In this document: piece by piece, positions 1 through 6,583 of the stretch | Position numbering within the stretch: position 1 is the first letter of the stretch | Layout: every line of letters starts with the position of its first letter | NCBI RefSeq assembly: GCF_910584465.1 | Contig: NZ_CAJUBK010000048.1 | Location: 1-16,523 of the forward strand | Source of the DNA: an uncultured Oscillibacter sp. | GTDB taxonomy: Bacteria > Bacillota > Clostridia > Oscillospirales > Oscillospiraceae | Direction: 5' to 3' | Length of the DNA: 16,523 nucleotides | Position numbers and translations under genes: made by a program | Notes under the pieces: generated by a model | What the model saw: the letters and a program-made list of their open reading frames with translations, nothing else | The model's database searches: none | Told to the model about the DNA's origin: nothing

Positions 1-235
1 GCGCCGCCCCCGAAAGAGCCGCCGCCGAAGCCGCCCCGGCCTGCGCCCCCGCCGCAGGAGCCGCCGCCGAAGCCCCCGGGACGTCCGCCCCGGCCCGCGC
101 CGCCGCCGAAGCTGCCGCCTCCGAAGCTGCCGGGGCCGAAGCCCCCGCCGGAGCGGGGCCTCCCCGTGCCGCCCCCGAAGGAGCCGCCGCCGAAGCCGCC
201 GGGCCCGAAGCCGCCGCCGGGCCCTCTGGGGGGCC
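1..235 (-). repeat. Coding low-complexity repeat: Gly/Phe/Ser tail of the TPM protein
   Basis: Read on the minus strand in the TPM frame, this stretch encodes irregular repeats of the type G-[GPS]-F-G-G-G-S-F-G-G-G, interrupted by Arg-containing units (GGGAGRGG appears twice; TGRPRSGG once). At the DNA level it appears as recurring ccgccgaagc blocks. It is in frame without stops, so it is coding repeat rather than a CRISPR or non-coding satellite. The number of units may vary between strains. Confidence 0.8.
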
Positions 236-1070
236 GCCTGGGCGGGGGAGGCGGCGGGGGCCGCCGGGGCCGTCTCGGACGGCCCCAGAAGACGGGGTAG
301 TACACCGGCCTCGGGACGCCGATGACCGTGGGGCCGTAATACCGCCGCCGGTAGCGGCGGTAGCGCACCCCGTCCAGGACCACCCAGAGGAGGAACAGCA
401 CGATCACCAGCGTCACCAGCCCGGTGACGACGGCCCCGACGGCCACCGCCCCGCCGGTGGACCGATAGCCGCCGGAGATGGTCTGGTAGTTCCCCGTCAC
501 CTCCGGGGAGGGCGGCGCGGCAGTGACATCGACCCGGTAGAGGTCTTCCAGATAAGCCACCAGCGCGTCAAAGGTGCGGCGGACCCCGTCGTCGTACCGC
601 TTGGCGGCAAAGGGATCTTCCAGCGTGCCGTAGAGGATGTCCTCCAGCCGCTCCTGCTGACCGGAGCTGAAGCCGCTGCCCCAGGCCAGGTAATAGTCCC
701 CGTCCGGCGCGCCGTTGTACTCGTTCTCCAGGGCCAGCACCAGCAGCAATCCGTTGTCCCGCTCCCGGGACCCGACGCCCAGCTCCCGGAAGGTCTCCTC
801 GGCATAGGCCCCGATCTCCGCGCTCCCGGTGGTCCGCACCACGTCCACGGCGATCTGGGCCCCGGTCTGGGCGAAGAGGGACGCGTTCATGGCCTCGATG
901 TAGGCGGCGGTGTCCTGCGTGACGGCGCCGCCCTCGTTGTGGACGAGGTACAGGAAGTCCCCGGTCAGGGCGGCCTCGGCGGGCCGCTTCGCCCGGCCCA
1001 GGCCGATGCCCGCCAGGATCGCCAGGACCATGATGACCGCCGCCACGGGGCGTTTTTTCAGCAATCTCAT
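1..1070 (-). CDS. TPM-domain membrane protein with Gly/Phe-rich tail (partial, 3' end beyond window)
   Basis: About 356 codons are visible from ATG 1070 and the frame stays open through base 3, so the C-terminus lies off the left edge. Order: basic N-terminus (MRLLKKRP) and a signal/anchor helix at about residues 8-25; a TPM-type domain at about 36-185, with the family-typical stretch RERDNGLLLVLALEN (102-116); a second hydrophobic helix at about 207-233; an Arg/Tyr/Pro-rich linker (RRYRRRYY, then a run of six prolines); then a tail made of repeats such as GGFGGGSFGGG, with one cysteine. TPM proteins are membrane-anchored extracytoplasmic proteins of mixed or unknown role (YgcG-like, some linked to photosystem repair or acid phosphatase activity); Gly-rich tails are common in them. 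The start lies 4 nt after the stop of the XRE gene, so the two are probably cotranscribed. The family call is good; a specific function cannot be given. Confidence 0.85.
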   Translation of the reverse strand, partial: MRLLKKRPVAAVIMVLAILAGIGLGRAKRPAEAALTGDFLYLVHNEGGAVTQDTAAYIEAMNASLFAQTGAQIAVDVVRTTGSAEIGAYAEETFRELGVGSRERDNGLLLVLALENEYNGAPDGDYYLAWGSGFSSGQQERLEDILYGTLEDPFAAKRYDDGVRRTFDALVAYLEDLYRVDVTAAPPSPEVTGNYQTISGGYRSTGGAVAVGAVVTGLVTLVIVLFLLWVVLDGVRYRRYRRRYYGPTVIGVPRPVYYPVFWGRPRRPRRPPPPPPPRRPPRGPGGGFGPGGFGGGSFGGGTGRPRSGGGFGPGSFGGGSFGGGAGRGGRPGGFGGGSCGGGAGRGGFGGGSFGGG

Positions 1071-1074
1071 AGGC

Positions 1075-1311
1075 TCATCCCTCTGTGCCGCTGGTATGGA
1101 GGTCCGGATCGTCCGTCCGGCCCACCAGGTAGTCGATGGATACTCGATAGTAGTCCGCGATGGCGATCAGGGTCGCGAGCTTCGGCTCGCTCTGGCCTGT
1201 CTCGTAGTTCTGATAGCCCCGGAAGGACATGCCCAATATCTTCGCCAGCTCCCGCTGGTACATCCGCCGGTCCTCCCGCAGTCCTTTCAGACGCTTTGCA
1301 AGCATTTCCAT
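1075..1311 (-). CDS. Small XRE-family HTH transcriptional regulator
   Basis: 78 residues, essentially one HTH_3 (Cro/C1-type) domain: residues 4-62 contain the pattern RLKGLREDRRMYQRELAKIL, then GxSFRGYQNYETGQSEPKL, then IADYYRVSIDYLVGR, which is the usual five-helix ending of this family. There is no second (ligand or oligomerisation) domain, so it probably binds DNA as a simple dimer. The start at 1311 is preceded by GAGGTG at a normal distance. It is divergent from the DUF6809-like gene and lies immediately upstream (4 nt) of the TPM gene. The palindromes in the 71-bp divergent gap are natural candidates for its operator, which would make it an autoregulator of both directions; that link is inferred. 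Confidence 0.85.
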   Translation of the reverse strand: MEMLAKRLKGLREDRRMYQRELAKILGMSFRGYQNYETGQSEPKLATLIAIADYYRVSIDYLVGRTDDPDLHTSGTEG

Positions 1312-1321
1312 GACACACCTC

Positions 1322-1351
1322 TTGACAGACCTTAATCAGGTATGTTAATAT
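1322..1351 (+). promoter_or_regulatory. Promoter of the DUF6809-like gene
   Basis: A perfect -35 TTGACA (1322-1327) is followed after 18 bp by TAATAT (1346-1351); TTAATA at 1345 would give a 17-bp spacer. Transcription would start near 1358, leaving a short leader before AGGAGG (1369-1374) and ATG 1383. The -10 region lies inside the palindromic segment, so a repressor bound there would block this promoter. Confidence 0.7.
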
Positions 1352-1371
1352 ACCTATATCTTGTATATAGG
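1338..1371. promoter_or_regulatory. Two interlocked palindromes, candidate operator in the XRE/DUF6809 divergent gap
   Basis: First inverted repeat: AGGTAT (1338-1343), spacer gttaat, ATACCT (1350-1355). Second: CCTATAT (1353-1359), spacer cttgt, ATATAGG (1365-1371). They share the CCT at 1353-1355, giving three related half-sites within 34 bp. They cover the -10 region and presumed start of the plus-strand promoter and lie in the leader/promoter area of the divergent XRE gene. This A+T-rich island contrasts with the G+C-rich surroundings. Binding by the adjacent XRE protein is inferred. Confidence 0.55.
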
Positions 1372-1382
1372 AGGACTCTCCC

Positions 1383-1631
1383 ATGAACGATCTTATGGAA
1401 CTATTGTATGGATTCACGAAGTCCAGGCGCCTCGCGGGGCACGTGGACTGCCGGAGCTATGAGGAAGCGGAGCAGGTGGAGGCCAGGAACCTGGCCGCCC
1501 TCAGGCAGGACCTCTCCCCCAAGCAGCTGGAGATCCTGGGGAAATACCAGGACGCCTGTCAGGAGCACCAGATGCTGGAGCTGGAGGCCATGTTCCTGGC
1601 CGCCTTCTCCGTCGCCCGGGAGCTCCCCTGA
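1383..1631 (+). CDS. DUF6809-like small protein
   Basis: 82 residues, predicted all-helical, with no signal or membrane segment. The central and C-terminal part (LSPKQLEILGKYQDACQEH then LELEAMFLAAFSVAREL) matches the pattern I associate with the DUF6809 family of Bacillota: a helix ending in EKYxD, then an E-x-EAF-x-x-[GA]F-x-x-[GA]xR helix. Role unknown. ATG 1383 is preceded by AGGAGG with an 8-nt spacer, and by a good promoter. It is convergent with telA, and the two stop codons are separated by a single base (1632). Being opposite a small XRE regulator suggests it is a regulated accessory gene. The family name is from memory and should be treated as moderate. Confidence 0.7.
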   Translation: MNDLMELLYGFTKSRRLAGHVDCRSYEEAEQVEARNLAALRQDLSPKQLEILGKYQDACQEHQMLELEAMFLAAFSVARELP

Positions 1632-1632
1632 C

Positions 1633-2811
1633 TCACTTGCGCAGCTCCAGCAGCTTCGCCCGGAGCTCGCCCTCGATGCGGCCCAGCTCCGCCTCGGCGG
1701 CCTTGCGCTTCTGCGCGCCCTCCCGCTGGATGCCCAGCACCTCGTCCAGGGTGGAGATCAGCTGCTGGTTCGTGTGCTGGAGCGTCTCGATGTCCACCAC
1801 GCTCCGCTCCGCCTCCTTGGCGGTCTGGATGGTGCCCATCTTCAGCATGTCGGCGTTCTTTTTCAGCAGCTCGTTGGTCATCTCCGTCACGGCGCTCTGG
1901 GCGGCGGTGGCCTGACGGCTGTGCTCCATGCCCAGGGCCAGCACCATCTGGCTCTTCCACAGGGGGATGGTGTTCACCAGGGACGACTGGATCTTCTCCA
2001 CCATGAGGGTGTCGTTGTTCTGCAGCAGCCGGGTCTGGGGGCCCATCTGGATGGAGATCATCCGGGTGAGCTCCAGGTCGTGGAGCTTCTTCTCGAACCG
2101 CTCGCACATCTGCTGGAGGTCGTTGTACCGCTGCGCGTCCTCCTGGGCCCCGGTCTGCTCGGCCTTGGCCCGGAGGGCGGGGAGCTCGTCCGCCCGGACC
2201 GCCGCCAGCTTCTTCTTCCCGGCCAGGATATACATGGTCAGCTCTTTGTAATATTTCAGGTTCAGCTCGTACATCTGGTCGAACATGGCCACGTCCTTCA
2301 GCAGCGTCACCTGATGCTGCTCCAGCTCCCGGGCGATCTTGTCCACGTTGCCCTCGACCTTGGCGTACTGGGCCTTCATGACCTCCAGCCGGCTCCCGGT
2401 CTTCTTGAGCCGGCCGAACAGGCCCTTCTTCTCCTCCTCCTCGCCGAAGCCCTTCAGCTCCACCACCAGCTCGGACAGGGACTTGCCGATCTCCCCCAGG
2501 TCCTTGGTGCGCACGGAGGCCAGGGCGCTCTCGGAGAAGCCCGCCACGTTCTTCTGCGCCGCCGCGCCGTACTGGAGGATGAGGTCGGAGTCCATCACGT
2601 CGATCTTCTTGGAGAACTCCTCCACCGCCTTCTTCTCCGCCTCGGACAGCATGGAGTCGTCCAGCTCCACCGGCGCGGGCTGCGGCTGTTCCGGCGCCGG
2701 GGCGGCGGGCGTTGCGGCGGGCTCCAGGGTCAGCTCCGGCGCGGGGATGGAGACGGCCTGCTGGGCGGCATCGGGGTCCAGGGTCAGCTCGGGCATCCTA
2801 TCTTCTGTCAT
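1633..2811 (-). CDS. telA: TelA/YaaN-family protein (toxic anion resistance family)
   Basis: 392 residues, within the usual range of the TelA (PF05816) family. A low-complexity Pro/Ala N-terminus with two PELTL motifs (about residues 8-50) precedes a long helical, coiled-coil-rich body. Family-typical stretches include QTRLLQNNDTLMVEKIQSSL and NTIPLWKSQMVLAL in the second half, and a C-terminal LDEVLGIQREGAQKR. No signal peptide or transmembrane segment. ATG 2811 is preceded by GGAGGAG with a 7-nt spacer. It lies 41 nt downstream of xpaC; the xpaC-telA pair also occurs in Bacillus subtilis (xpaC-yaaN). Although named for tellurite resistance, the biochemical role is not established; TelA proteins are linked to cell-envelope stress and antimicrobial tolerance. 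The family call is secure and the function is open. Confidence 0.9.
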   Translation of the reverse strand: MTEDRMPELTLDPDAAQQAVSIPAPELTLEPAATPAAPAPEQPQPAPVELDDSMLSEAEKKAVEEFSKKIDVMDSDLILQYGAAAQKNVAGFSESALASVRTKDLGEIGKSLSELVVELKGFGEEEEKKGLFGRLKKTGSRLEVMKAQYAKVEGNVDKIARELEQHQVTLLKDVAMFDQMYELNLKYYKELTMYILAGKKKLAAVRADELPALRAKAEQTGAQEDAQRYNDLQQMCERFEKKLHDLELTRMISIQMGPQTRLLQNNDTLMVEKIQSSLVNTIPLWKSQMVLALGMEHSRQATAAQSAVTEMTNELLKKNADMLKMGTIQTAKEAERSVVDIETLQHTNQQLISTLDEVLGIQREGAQKRKAAEAELGRIEGELRAKLLELRK

Positions 2812-2852
2812 GTTCGATCTCCTCCAATGATGATGTTATCCTCCTCACAGCC

Positions 2853-3566
2853 TCACAGCTCCAGCCGGATGTCCGTGCCGTCGGCCTGGACGGCGTCGGC
2901 CTTCATCTCCGGCTCCTTCAGCCCCTCCCGGGCCAGCAGGGTCTCCATCACCTGGATGTCGGCGGAGACGTCCAGGGCGTCGGCCCCGAAGAGGGCGTCC
3001 AGCTGCTTCTCGAAGGCTTTGACGATGGTCTTCAGCATGTCCTCCACCTTGGTCTTGGTCCCGTCGATGTTCTCGCCGGAGACCCCCGTGCCGCTCATGC
3101 GGTCATAGGCGTTCAGCAGCTTCAAGGTGGTGGGCAGGTAGTAGTCCATGAACTTCCGGATCTGGGGCAGCTTGGCGGGGTCGTCCTTCACGGCCTGGAA
3201 GATCTTGGCCGAGACCTGCCGCAGCCGGACGATGTCGGCGGAGACGCCGGGGTCGGCGATGCTGCCGTCCAGGCGCTCCATCTCCCGCAGGGCCAGGTCC
3301 CCGTCCCGGAGCATCCTGTCCAGCTCCGTGTCCCCGGCGGGGGGAGCGGCCCCCTCCTTCGATGCGGCCTTCGCCTCCCCCTCCGTCCCGGCCACGGTCC
3401 CCGCGCCCCGGCAGAGCCGGCCGGTCAGGAAGAACACGGCCGCCGACACCAGGGCCATCAGGATCAGGCCCGTATCCGTATACAAGGGCAGGGCCAGCCC
3501 GCCCAGCAGCCACAGCGCCGCCACGGCGTAGAAGGGCGCGACGGGTCTTCGTTCACCGGCTGTCAT
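2853..3566 (-). CDS. xpaC: XpaC-family membrane protein (5-bromo-4-chloroindolyl phosphate hydrolysis family)
   Basis: 237 residues from ATG 3566. This start is chosen because GGAGG precedes it at a normal spacing and because the proposed promoter lies just upstream; a longer open frame to 3686 would run through that promoter and the neighbouring terminator. Two hydrophobic helices (about residues 10-29 and 32-50) anchor the N-terminus. They are followed by a Gly/Ala linker (55-78) and a cytoplasmic helical domain with the family hallmark KFMDYYLPTTLKLLNAYDRM, then a long helix containing DIQVMETLLAREGL. This matches PF10112 (XpaC). The family name comes from a hydrolysis phenotype in B. subtilis; no catalytic site is evident. 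It is the first gene of an operon with telA and probably its membrane partner (inferred from the conserved pairing). Confidence 0.88.
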   Translation of the reverse strand: MTAGERRPVAPFYAVAALWLLGGLALPLYTDTGLILMALVSAAVFFLTGRLCRGAGTVAGTEGEAKAASKEGAAPPAGDTELDRMLRDGDLALREMERLDGSIADPGVSADIVRLRQVSAKIFQAVKDDPAKLPQIRKFMDYYLPTTLKLLNAYDRMSGTGVSGENIDGTKTKVEDMLKTIVKAFEKQLDALFGADALDVSADIQVMETLLAREGLKEPEMKADAVQADGTDIRLEL

Positions 3567-3599
3567 AAGCGATCCTCCGATCCTTGGATATGTCCTCTC

Positions 3600-3629
3600 A
3601 TTATACTCCCCCGATGGCCCGGCGGTCAA
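3600..3629 (-). promoter_or_regulatory. Promoter of the xpaC-telA operon
   Basis: On the minus strand, TTGACC (3629-3624), an 18-bp spacer, then a perfect TATAAT (3605-3600). Transcription would start near 3593, about 27 nt upstream of ATG 3566. It lies between the terminator of the DUF6512 gene and xpaC, so the operon appears to be independently transcribed. Confidence 0.75.
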
Positions 3630-3639
3630 GCCGGGGAAT

Positions 3640-3673
3640 GTAAATAAACGAAAAACGCCCGGGCGGGCGTTTT
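3640..3673 (-). terminator. Rho-independent terminator after the DUF6512 gene
   Basis: Perfect 9-bp inverted repeat, AAAACGCCC / GGGCGTTTT (3652-3660 and 3665-3673) with a 4-nt loop, followed on the minus strand by TTTTTCGTTTATTT. The outer arm overlaps the stop codon of the DUF6512 gene (TGA at 3675-3673), so it is very close-coupled to that gene. Confidence 0.75.
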
Positions 3674-4206
3674 CACGGGATGCCATAGATCCCCGTCACC
3701 GGATCTTGCCACAGGGGCAGGCGGACCGGGCGGAAGGTGCACCAGACGAAGCAGAACGCCAGCCCCCACAGCACCGCCAGCCCCAGGATCTGCTGCCAGC
3801 CGGAGGAGAGCCGCCCCCGCCGGAGCAGGGCGAAGTCCAGGGAAAAGGCCCCCAGGTCCGCCAGGAAGAAGATGGCGATGTCCGCCCAGACCACGTCCCG
3901 GCCCAGGATCCCGGTGTAGGTATAGAACAGCACCGGGATCAGCGCCAGCCCCGTCAGGGCGCTGACGGCCCGGACCGCCGGCAGGTCCGGATAGTTCCGC
4001 CCCGTCAGGCAGACCTGGACCACGGAGCACAGGAAGATGGGCACGAACAGCATCTTCATGTGCTCCCAGGTGGACTCGTTGACGGCGGAGAAGGCCCCCG
4101 CCAGCATGCTGCCGCCGCTCCACTCATAGACGAAATGGAGCAGGGTCCCCAGCGCCCCGGTGAACAGGAAGCCCCCCAGCTCCCAGAAAAACAGCCTCCG
4201 CTCCAT
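3673..4206 (-). CDS. DUF6512-family integral membrane protein
   Basis: 177 residues with about five hydrophobic segments (around 8-28, 50-70, 80-100, 106-126 and 137-157) and only short polar loops. The motif AVNESTWEHMKMLFVPIF (41-58) just before the second helix is the signature I associate with DUF6512 membrane proteins of Bacillota. ATG 4206 is preceded by GGGGAGG at a normal spacing. The gene is followed by its own terminator. The 123-bp gap to argS upstream holds a strong hairpin; a weak minus-strand TATACT (4260-4255) could serve as its -10 but has no good -35. Function unknown; conserved charged residues in the NESTWEHMK loop might form a site, which is speculative. Confidence 0.82.
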   Translation of the reverse strand: MERRLFFWELGGFLFTGALGTLLHFVYEWSGGSMLAGAFSAVNESTWEHMKMLFVPIFLCSVVQVCLTGRNYPDLPAVRAVSALTGLALIPVLFYTYTGILGRDVVWADIAIFFLADLGAFSLDFALLRRGRLSSGWQQILGLAVLWGLAFCFVWCTFRPVRLPLWQDPVTGIYGIP

Positions 4207-4297
4207 GGCCCCAGCCTCCCCGCAGGAAAAGTCGCGGCCGAACGCCGCCCCTCCAGTATATGCAGGGACCAGGGAGATGATACGCCCGGGGGCGCGC

Positions 4298-4323
4298 GGG
4301 GCCGCGCGGTCCGGCGCGGCCCC
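4298..4323 (-). other. Strong G+C hairpin downstream of argS
   Basis: Perfect 10-bp inverted repeat GGGGCCGCGC (4298-4307) / GCGCGGCCCC (4314-4323) with a 6-nt loop, beginning 6 nt after the argS stop (4330). On the minus strand it is followed by GCGCGCCCCCGGG, not by a U-tract. It is therefore not a canonical intrinsic terminator; it may be an mRNA 3'-end stabiliser or a pause site between argS and the DUF6512 gene. Confidence 0.6.
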
Positions 4324-4329
4324 GGATCT

Positions 4330-6078
4330 TCACATATGCTCCGGCGCGTCCACGCCGATGAGGGCGAGCCCGTTCTTCAGCACGATGCGGGCGTCGTCCG
4401 CCAGCCGCAGCCGGGCCGCCGCCAGGGCGGGGGCCTCCTCCCGGATGCGGCACGCGGTATAGAAGCGGTGGAAATGGCCCGCCAGCTCCATCAGGTAGCG
4501 GTTGACGTGGGAGGGGTCGTAGGCCCGCGCCGCCGCGCGGATGGTGTCCGGCCAGGCAGCGAGCTGCTTGATGAGCATCCGCTCCGCCTCCGCCGTCAGC
4601 AGGCTCAGGTCCGCCGCCCCCGGAGCGGGGACGGCCAGCCCCTCCCGGGCCAGCTTCTCCACCAGGGAGCAGATGCGGGCGTGGGCGTACTCCACGTAGT
4701 AGATGGGGTTCTCCGAGTCCTCCCGGACGGCCAGTCCCAGGTCGAAGTCCATCTGGGTGTCCGGCTTGGCGTTGAAGAACCACCGGGCGGCGTCCACCGG
4801 CACCTCGTCCAGCAGGTCGCGCAGGGAGATGGCCTTGCCGGTGCGCTTGCTCATCTTCACCAGCTCGCCGTCCCGCAGCAGCTTCACCAGCTGCATCAGC
4901 ACGATGTCCAGCTTCCCGGAGCCGTCCAGGCCCAGGGCGTCCAGCGCGCCCTTCAGCCGGGCCACATGGCCATGGTGGTCCGCGCCCCAGACGTCGATCG
5001 CCCGGTCGAAGCCCCGGGTCTCGAACTTGTCCCGGTGATAGGCGATGTCGGCGGCGAAATAGGTGTAGAACCCGTTGGCCCGGCGGAGCACGTCGTCCTT
5101 CAGGTCCAGCTTCTCGATGTCCGCCTCCCCCTTCCCGGCCTTGCGGAGCTGCTGGCGCAGGATGTCGGCGGTCCGGAGCCAGAGGGCCCCGTCCTTCTCA
5201 TAGGTCCAGCCCGCCTCGCGCAGGCGCTCCGCCGTCTCGGCCACCGCCCCGCTGCTGTGGAGGCTGGACTCATAGAACCAGGTGTCGTACTCGATCTTGT
5301 AGCGCCGCAGGTCCGCCTCCATCTTCGGCAGGTTCACGGACAGGCCGTACTCCGCCATGGCGTCCATCCACGCCGCCTCGTCCTTCCCGCCGGGGAAGCC
5401 TCCCCCTGCCTGGGCCAGGAAGCCCTCCGCCAGCTCCCGGATGTCGTCGCCCTGATAGCCGTCCTCCGGGAAGGCATAGGCGTCCTCCCCCACGGTGAGC
5501 TGCATGGCCCGGGCGTAGATGGAGCGGGCGAACTTGTCGATCTGGTGCCCGGCGTCGTTGACGTAGAACTCCCGGCTGACCTCCGCCCCGCAGGCGGAGA
5601 GCACGGAGGCCAGGGTGTCCCCCAGCACGCCGCCCCGGGCGTTGCCCATGTGCATGGGGCCGGTGGGGTTGGCGGAGACGAACTCCACCATGATCTTCTG
5701 GCCCTTGAGGATGTCGGAGCGGCCGTACTCCCCGTCCTCCCGCTCCACGGCGGCGCAGACCTCCTCGTACCAGCGCCCGCTCAGGCGCAGGTTCAGGAAG
5801 CCCGGCCCGGCGATCTCGGCGGAGGCGAAATAGCTCCCCTCCAGCTCCAGGTGCTCCAGCAGGGCCTGGGCGATGCTCCGGGGAGGCCGGCGCAGGGCCT
5901 TGGAAGCCGCCAGGGCAAAGGTGGTGGTGAAGTCGCCGTTGGCGGCGTCGCGGGGGATCTCCACCGGGACGGCCGGGACCTCCGCCTGGGGCAGGGCCCC
6001 GTCCGCGGCCGCCGCCCGATAGGCCGCCATGGCCAGGGCCGCGGCCTGGTCCTTCGCGCTTTGGATCATGTTCGTCAT
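4330..6078 (-). CDS. argS: Arginyl-tRNA synthetase
   Basis: 582 residues from ATG 6078, chosen because AGAGG precedes it at 8 nt; an in-frame upstream ATG at 6141 lies inside the DUF1934 gene. Class I synthetase that charges tRNA-Arg. N-terminal Add-1 type domain with GDFTTTFALAASKAL (48-62) and GPGFLNLRL (91-99). HIGH-type motif PTGPMHMGNARGG (138-150, His143). Catalytic core with FYVNDAGHQIDKFA and DVWGADHHGH. KMSK at 408-411 (KMSKRTGKAISLRDLL). C-terminal anticodon-binding DALR domain with EYAHARICSL and ending GVDAPEHM. Between DGALWLR and FYTYFAADIAYH there is an extra helical segment (about 303-335, rich in K/E/D) in place of the usual short loop. Last gene of the murI-DUF1934-argS operon, 34 nt after DUF1934. 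Confidence 0.97.
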   Translation of the reverse strand: MTNMIQSAKDQAAALAMAAYRAAAADGALPQAEVPAVPVEIPRDAANGDFTTTFALAASKALRRPPRSIAQALLEHLELEGSYFASAEIAGPGFLNLRLSGRWYEEVCAAVEREDGEYGRSDILKGQKIMVEFVSANPTGPMHMGNARGGVLGDTLASVLSACGAEVSREFYVNDAGHQIDKFARSIYARAMQLTVGEDAYAFPEDGYQGDDIRELAEGFLAQAGGGFPGGKDEAAWMDAMAEYGLSVNLPKMEADLRRYKIEYDTWFYESSLHSSGAVAETAERLREAGWTYEKDGALWLRTADILRQQLRKAGKGEADIEKLDLKDDVLRRANGFYTYFAADIAYHRDKFETRGFDRAIDVWGADHHGHVARLKGALDALGLDGSGKLDIVLMQLVKLLRDGELVKMSKRTGKAISLRDLLDEVPVDAARWFFNAKPDTQMDFDLGLAVREDSENPIYYVEYAHARICSLVEKLAREGLAVPAPGAADLSLLTAEAERMLIKQLAAWPDTIRAAARAYDPSHVNRYLMELAGHFHRFYTACRIREEAPALAAARLRLADDARIVLKNGLALIGVDAPEHM

Positions 6079-6112
6079 GGAAACAACCTCTTTCTTCTCG
6101 GTGTCTTTCGTA

Positions 6113-6583
6113 TCAGTCCTGCCCGTCCCTCCGGGCCTCATGCTTCCGCCTGACGCGGATCTTGAAGGCGTTCCGCCCGGTGACGGAGTGGTCCACGGAG
6201 ATGGAGTACTGCAGATCCATCAGCCCCCCCTGTTCCGTCAGGCTGTGGCGGAGGCGGCGGGTCTGGATGTCCACCGCCAGCTCGCCGAAGGGGGTCTCAT
6301 AGAGGGAGGTGTGCTGCTTCCCCTCCTCGAAGACCATCTGGGAGTTCACGCCCCCGGTCCGGGTCAGGATGACCCGGGGGCCCCGGACCTCGAAGGTGGT
6401 GGTGGTGCCCTCCAGGCCGGTGAGCGCGCTCTCCTGATAGGACAGGAGCAGCCCGCCCCCCTCCACCGGCTCCAGCGTGCCCTCGGTCATCAGCTCCACG
6501 CCGTCGGGCTCCATGTCCTCGTACCGCTGCTCCGCCCGGATGGTCAGCAGGACGGGCAGCCTGTTCGTCTCAATACTGGTCAA
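6113..6583 (-). CDS. DUF1934 (YwiB-like) beta-barrel protein
   Basis: 156 residues, the normal length for DUF1934 (PF09148). It shows the alternating beta pattern of this calycin-like family: LPVLLTIRAEQRYE at the start, then VELMTEGTLEP, LLLSYQESALTGLEGTTTTF, RVILTRTGGVNSQMVFEEG, SLYETPFGELAVDIQT and a final LQYSISVDHSVTGRNAFKIRVR. No signal peptide; cytoplasmic. The start (ATG 6583) overlaps the 3' end of murI by 14 nt, and argS follows after 34 nt; ywiB is also next to argS in B. subtilis, so the association is conserved. The molecular function is not established. The overlap suggests translational coupling with murI. Confidence 0.9.
   Translation of the reverse strand: MTSIETNRLPVLLTIRAEQRYEDMEPDGVELMTEGTLEPVEGGGLLLSYQESALTGLEGTTTTFEVRGPRVILTRTGGVNSQMVFEEGKQHTSLYETPFGELAVDIQTRRLRHSLTEQGGLMDLQYSISVDHSVTGRNAFKIRVRRKHEARRDGQD

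Noticed and set aside
1..235. Non-coding tandem repeat or CRISPR at the left edge
   Set aside because: The repeat is in frame with the TPM gene and encodes a Gly/Phe tail, a common feature of this family.
910..1335. Plus-strand open frames over the XRE gene and TPM start
   Set aside because: They oppose a clear HTH protein and the TPM signal region and cross the divergent promoter area.
1408..3108. 566-codon plus-strand open frame
   Set aside because: Antisense to telA and part of xpaC, overlapping the DUF6809-like gene in another frame; low-complexity Leu/His/Gln composition.
3706..6153. 815-codon plus-strand open frame
   Set aside because: It is antisense to argS and the DUF6512 gene, is rich in Gln/His/Leu/Gly/Arg runs typical of reversed G+C-rich coding sequence, and has no RBS or domain.
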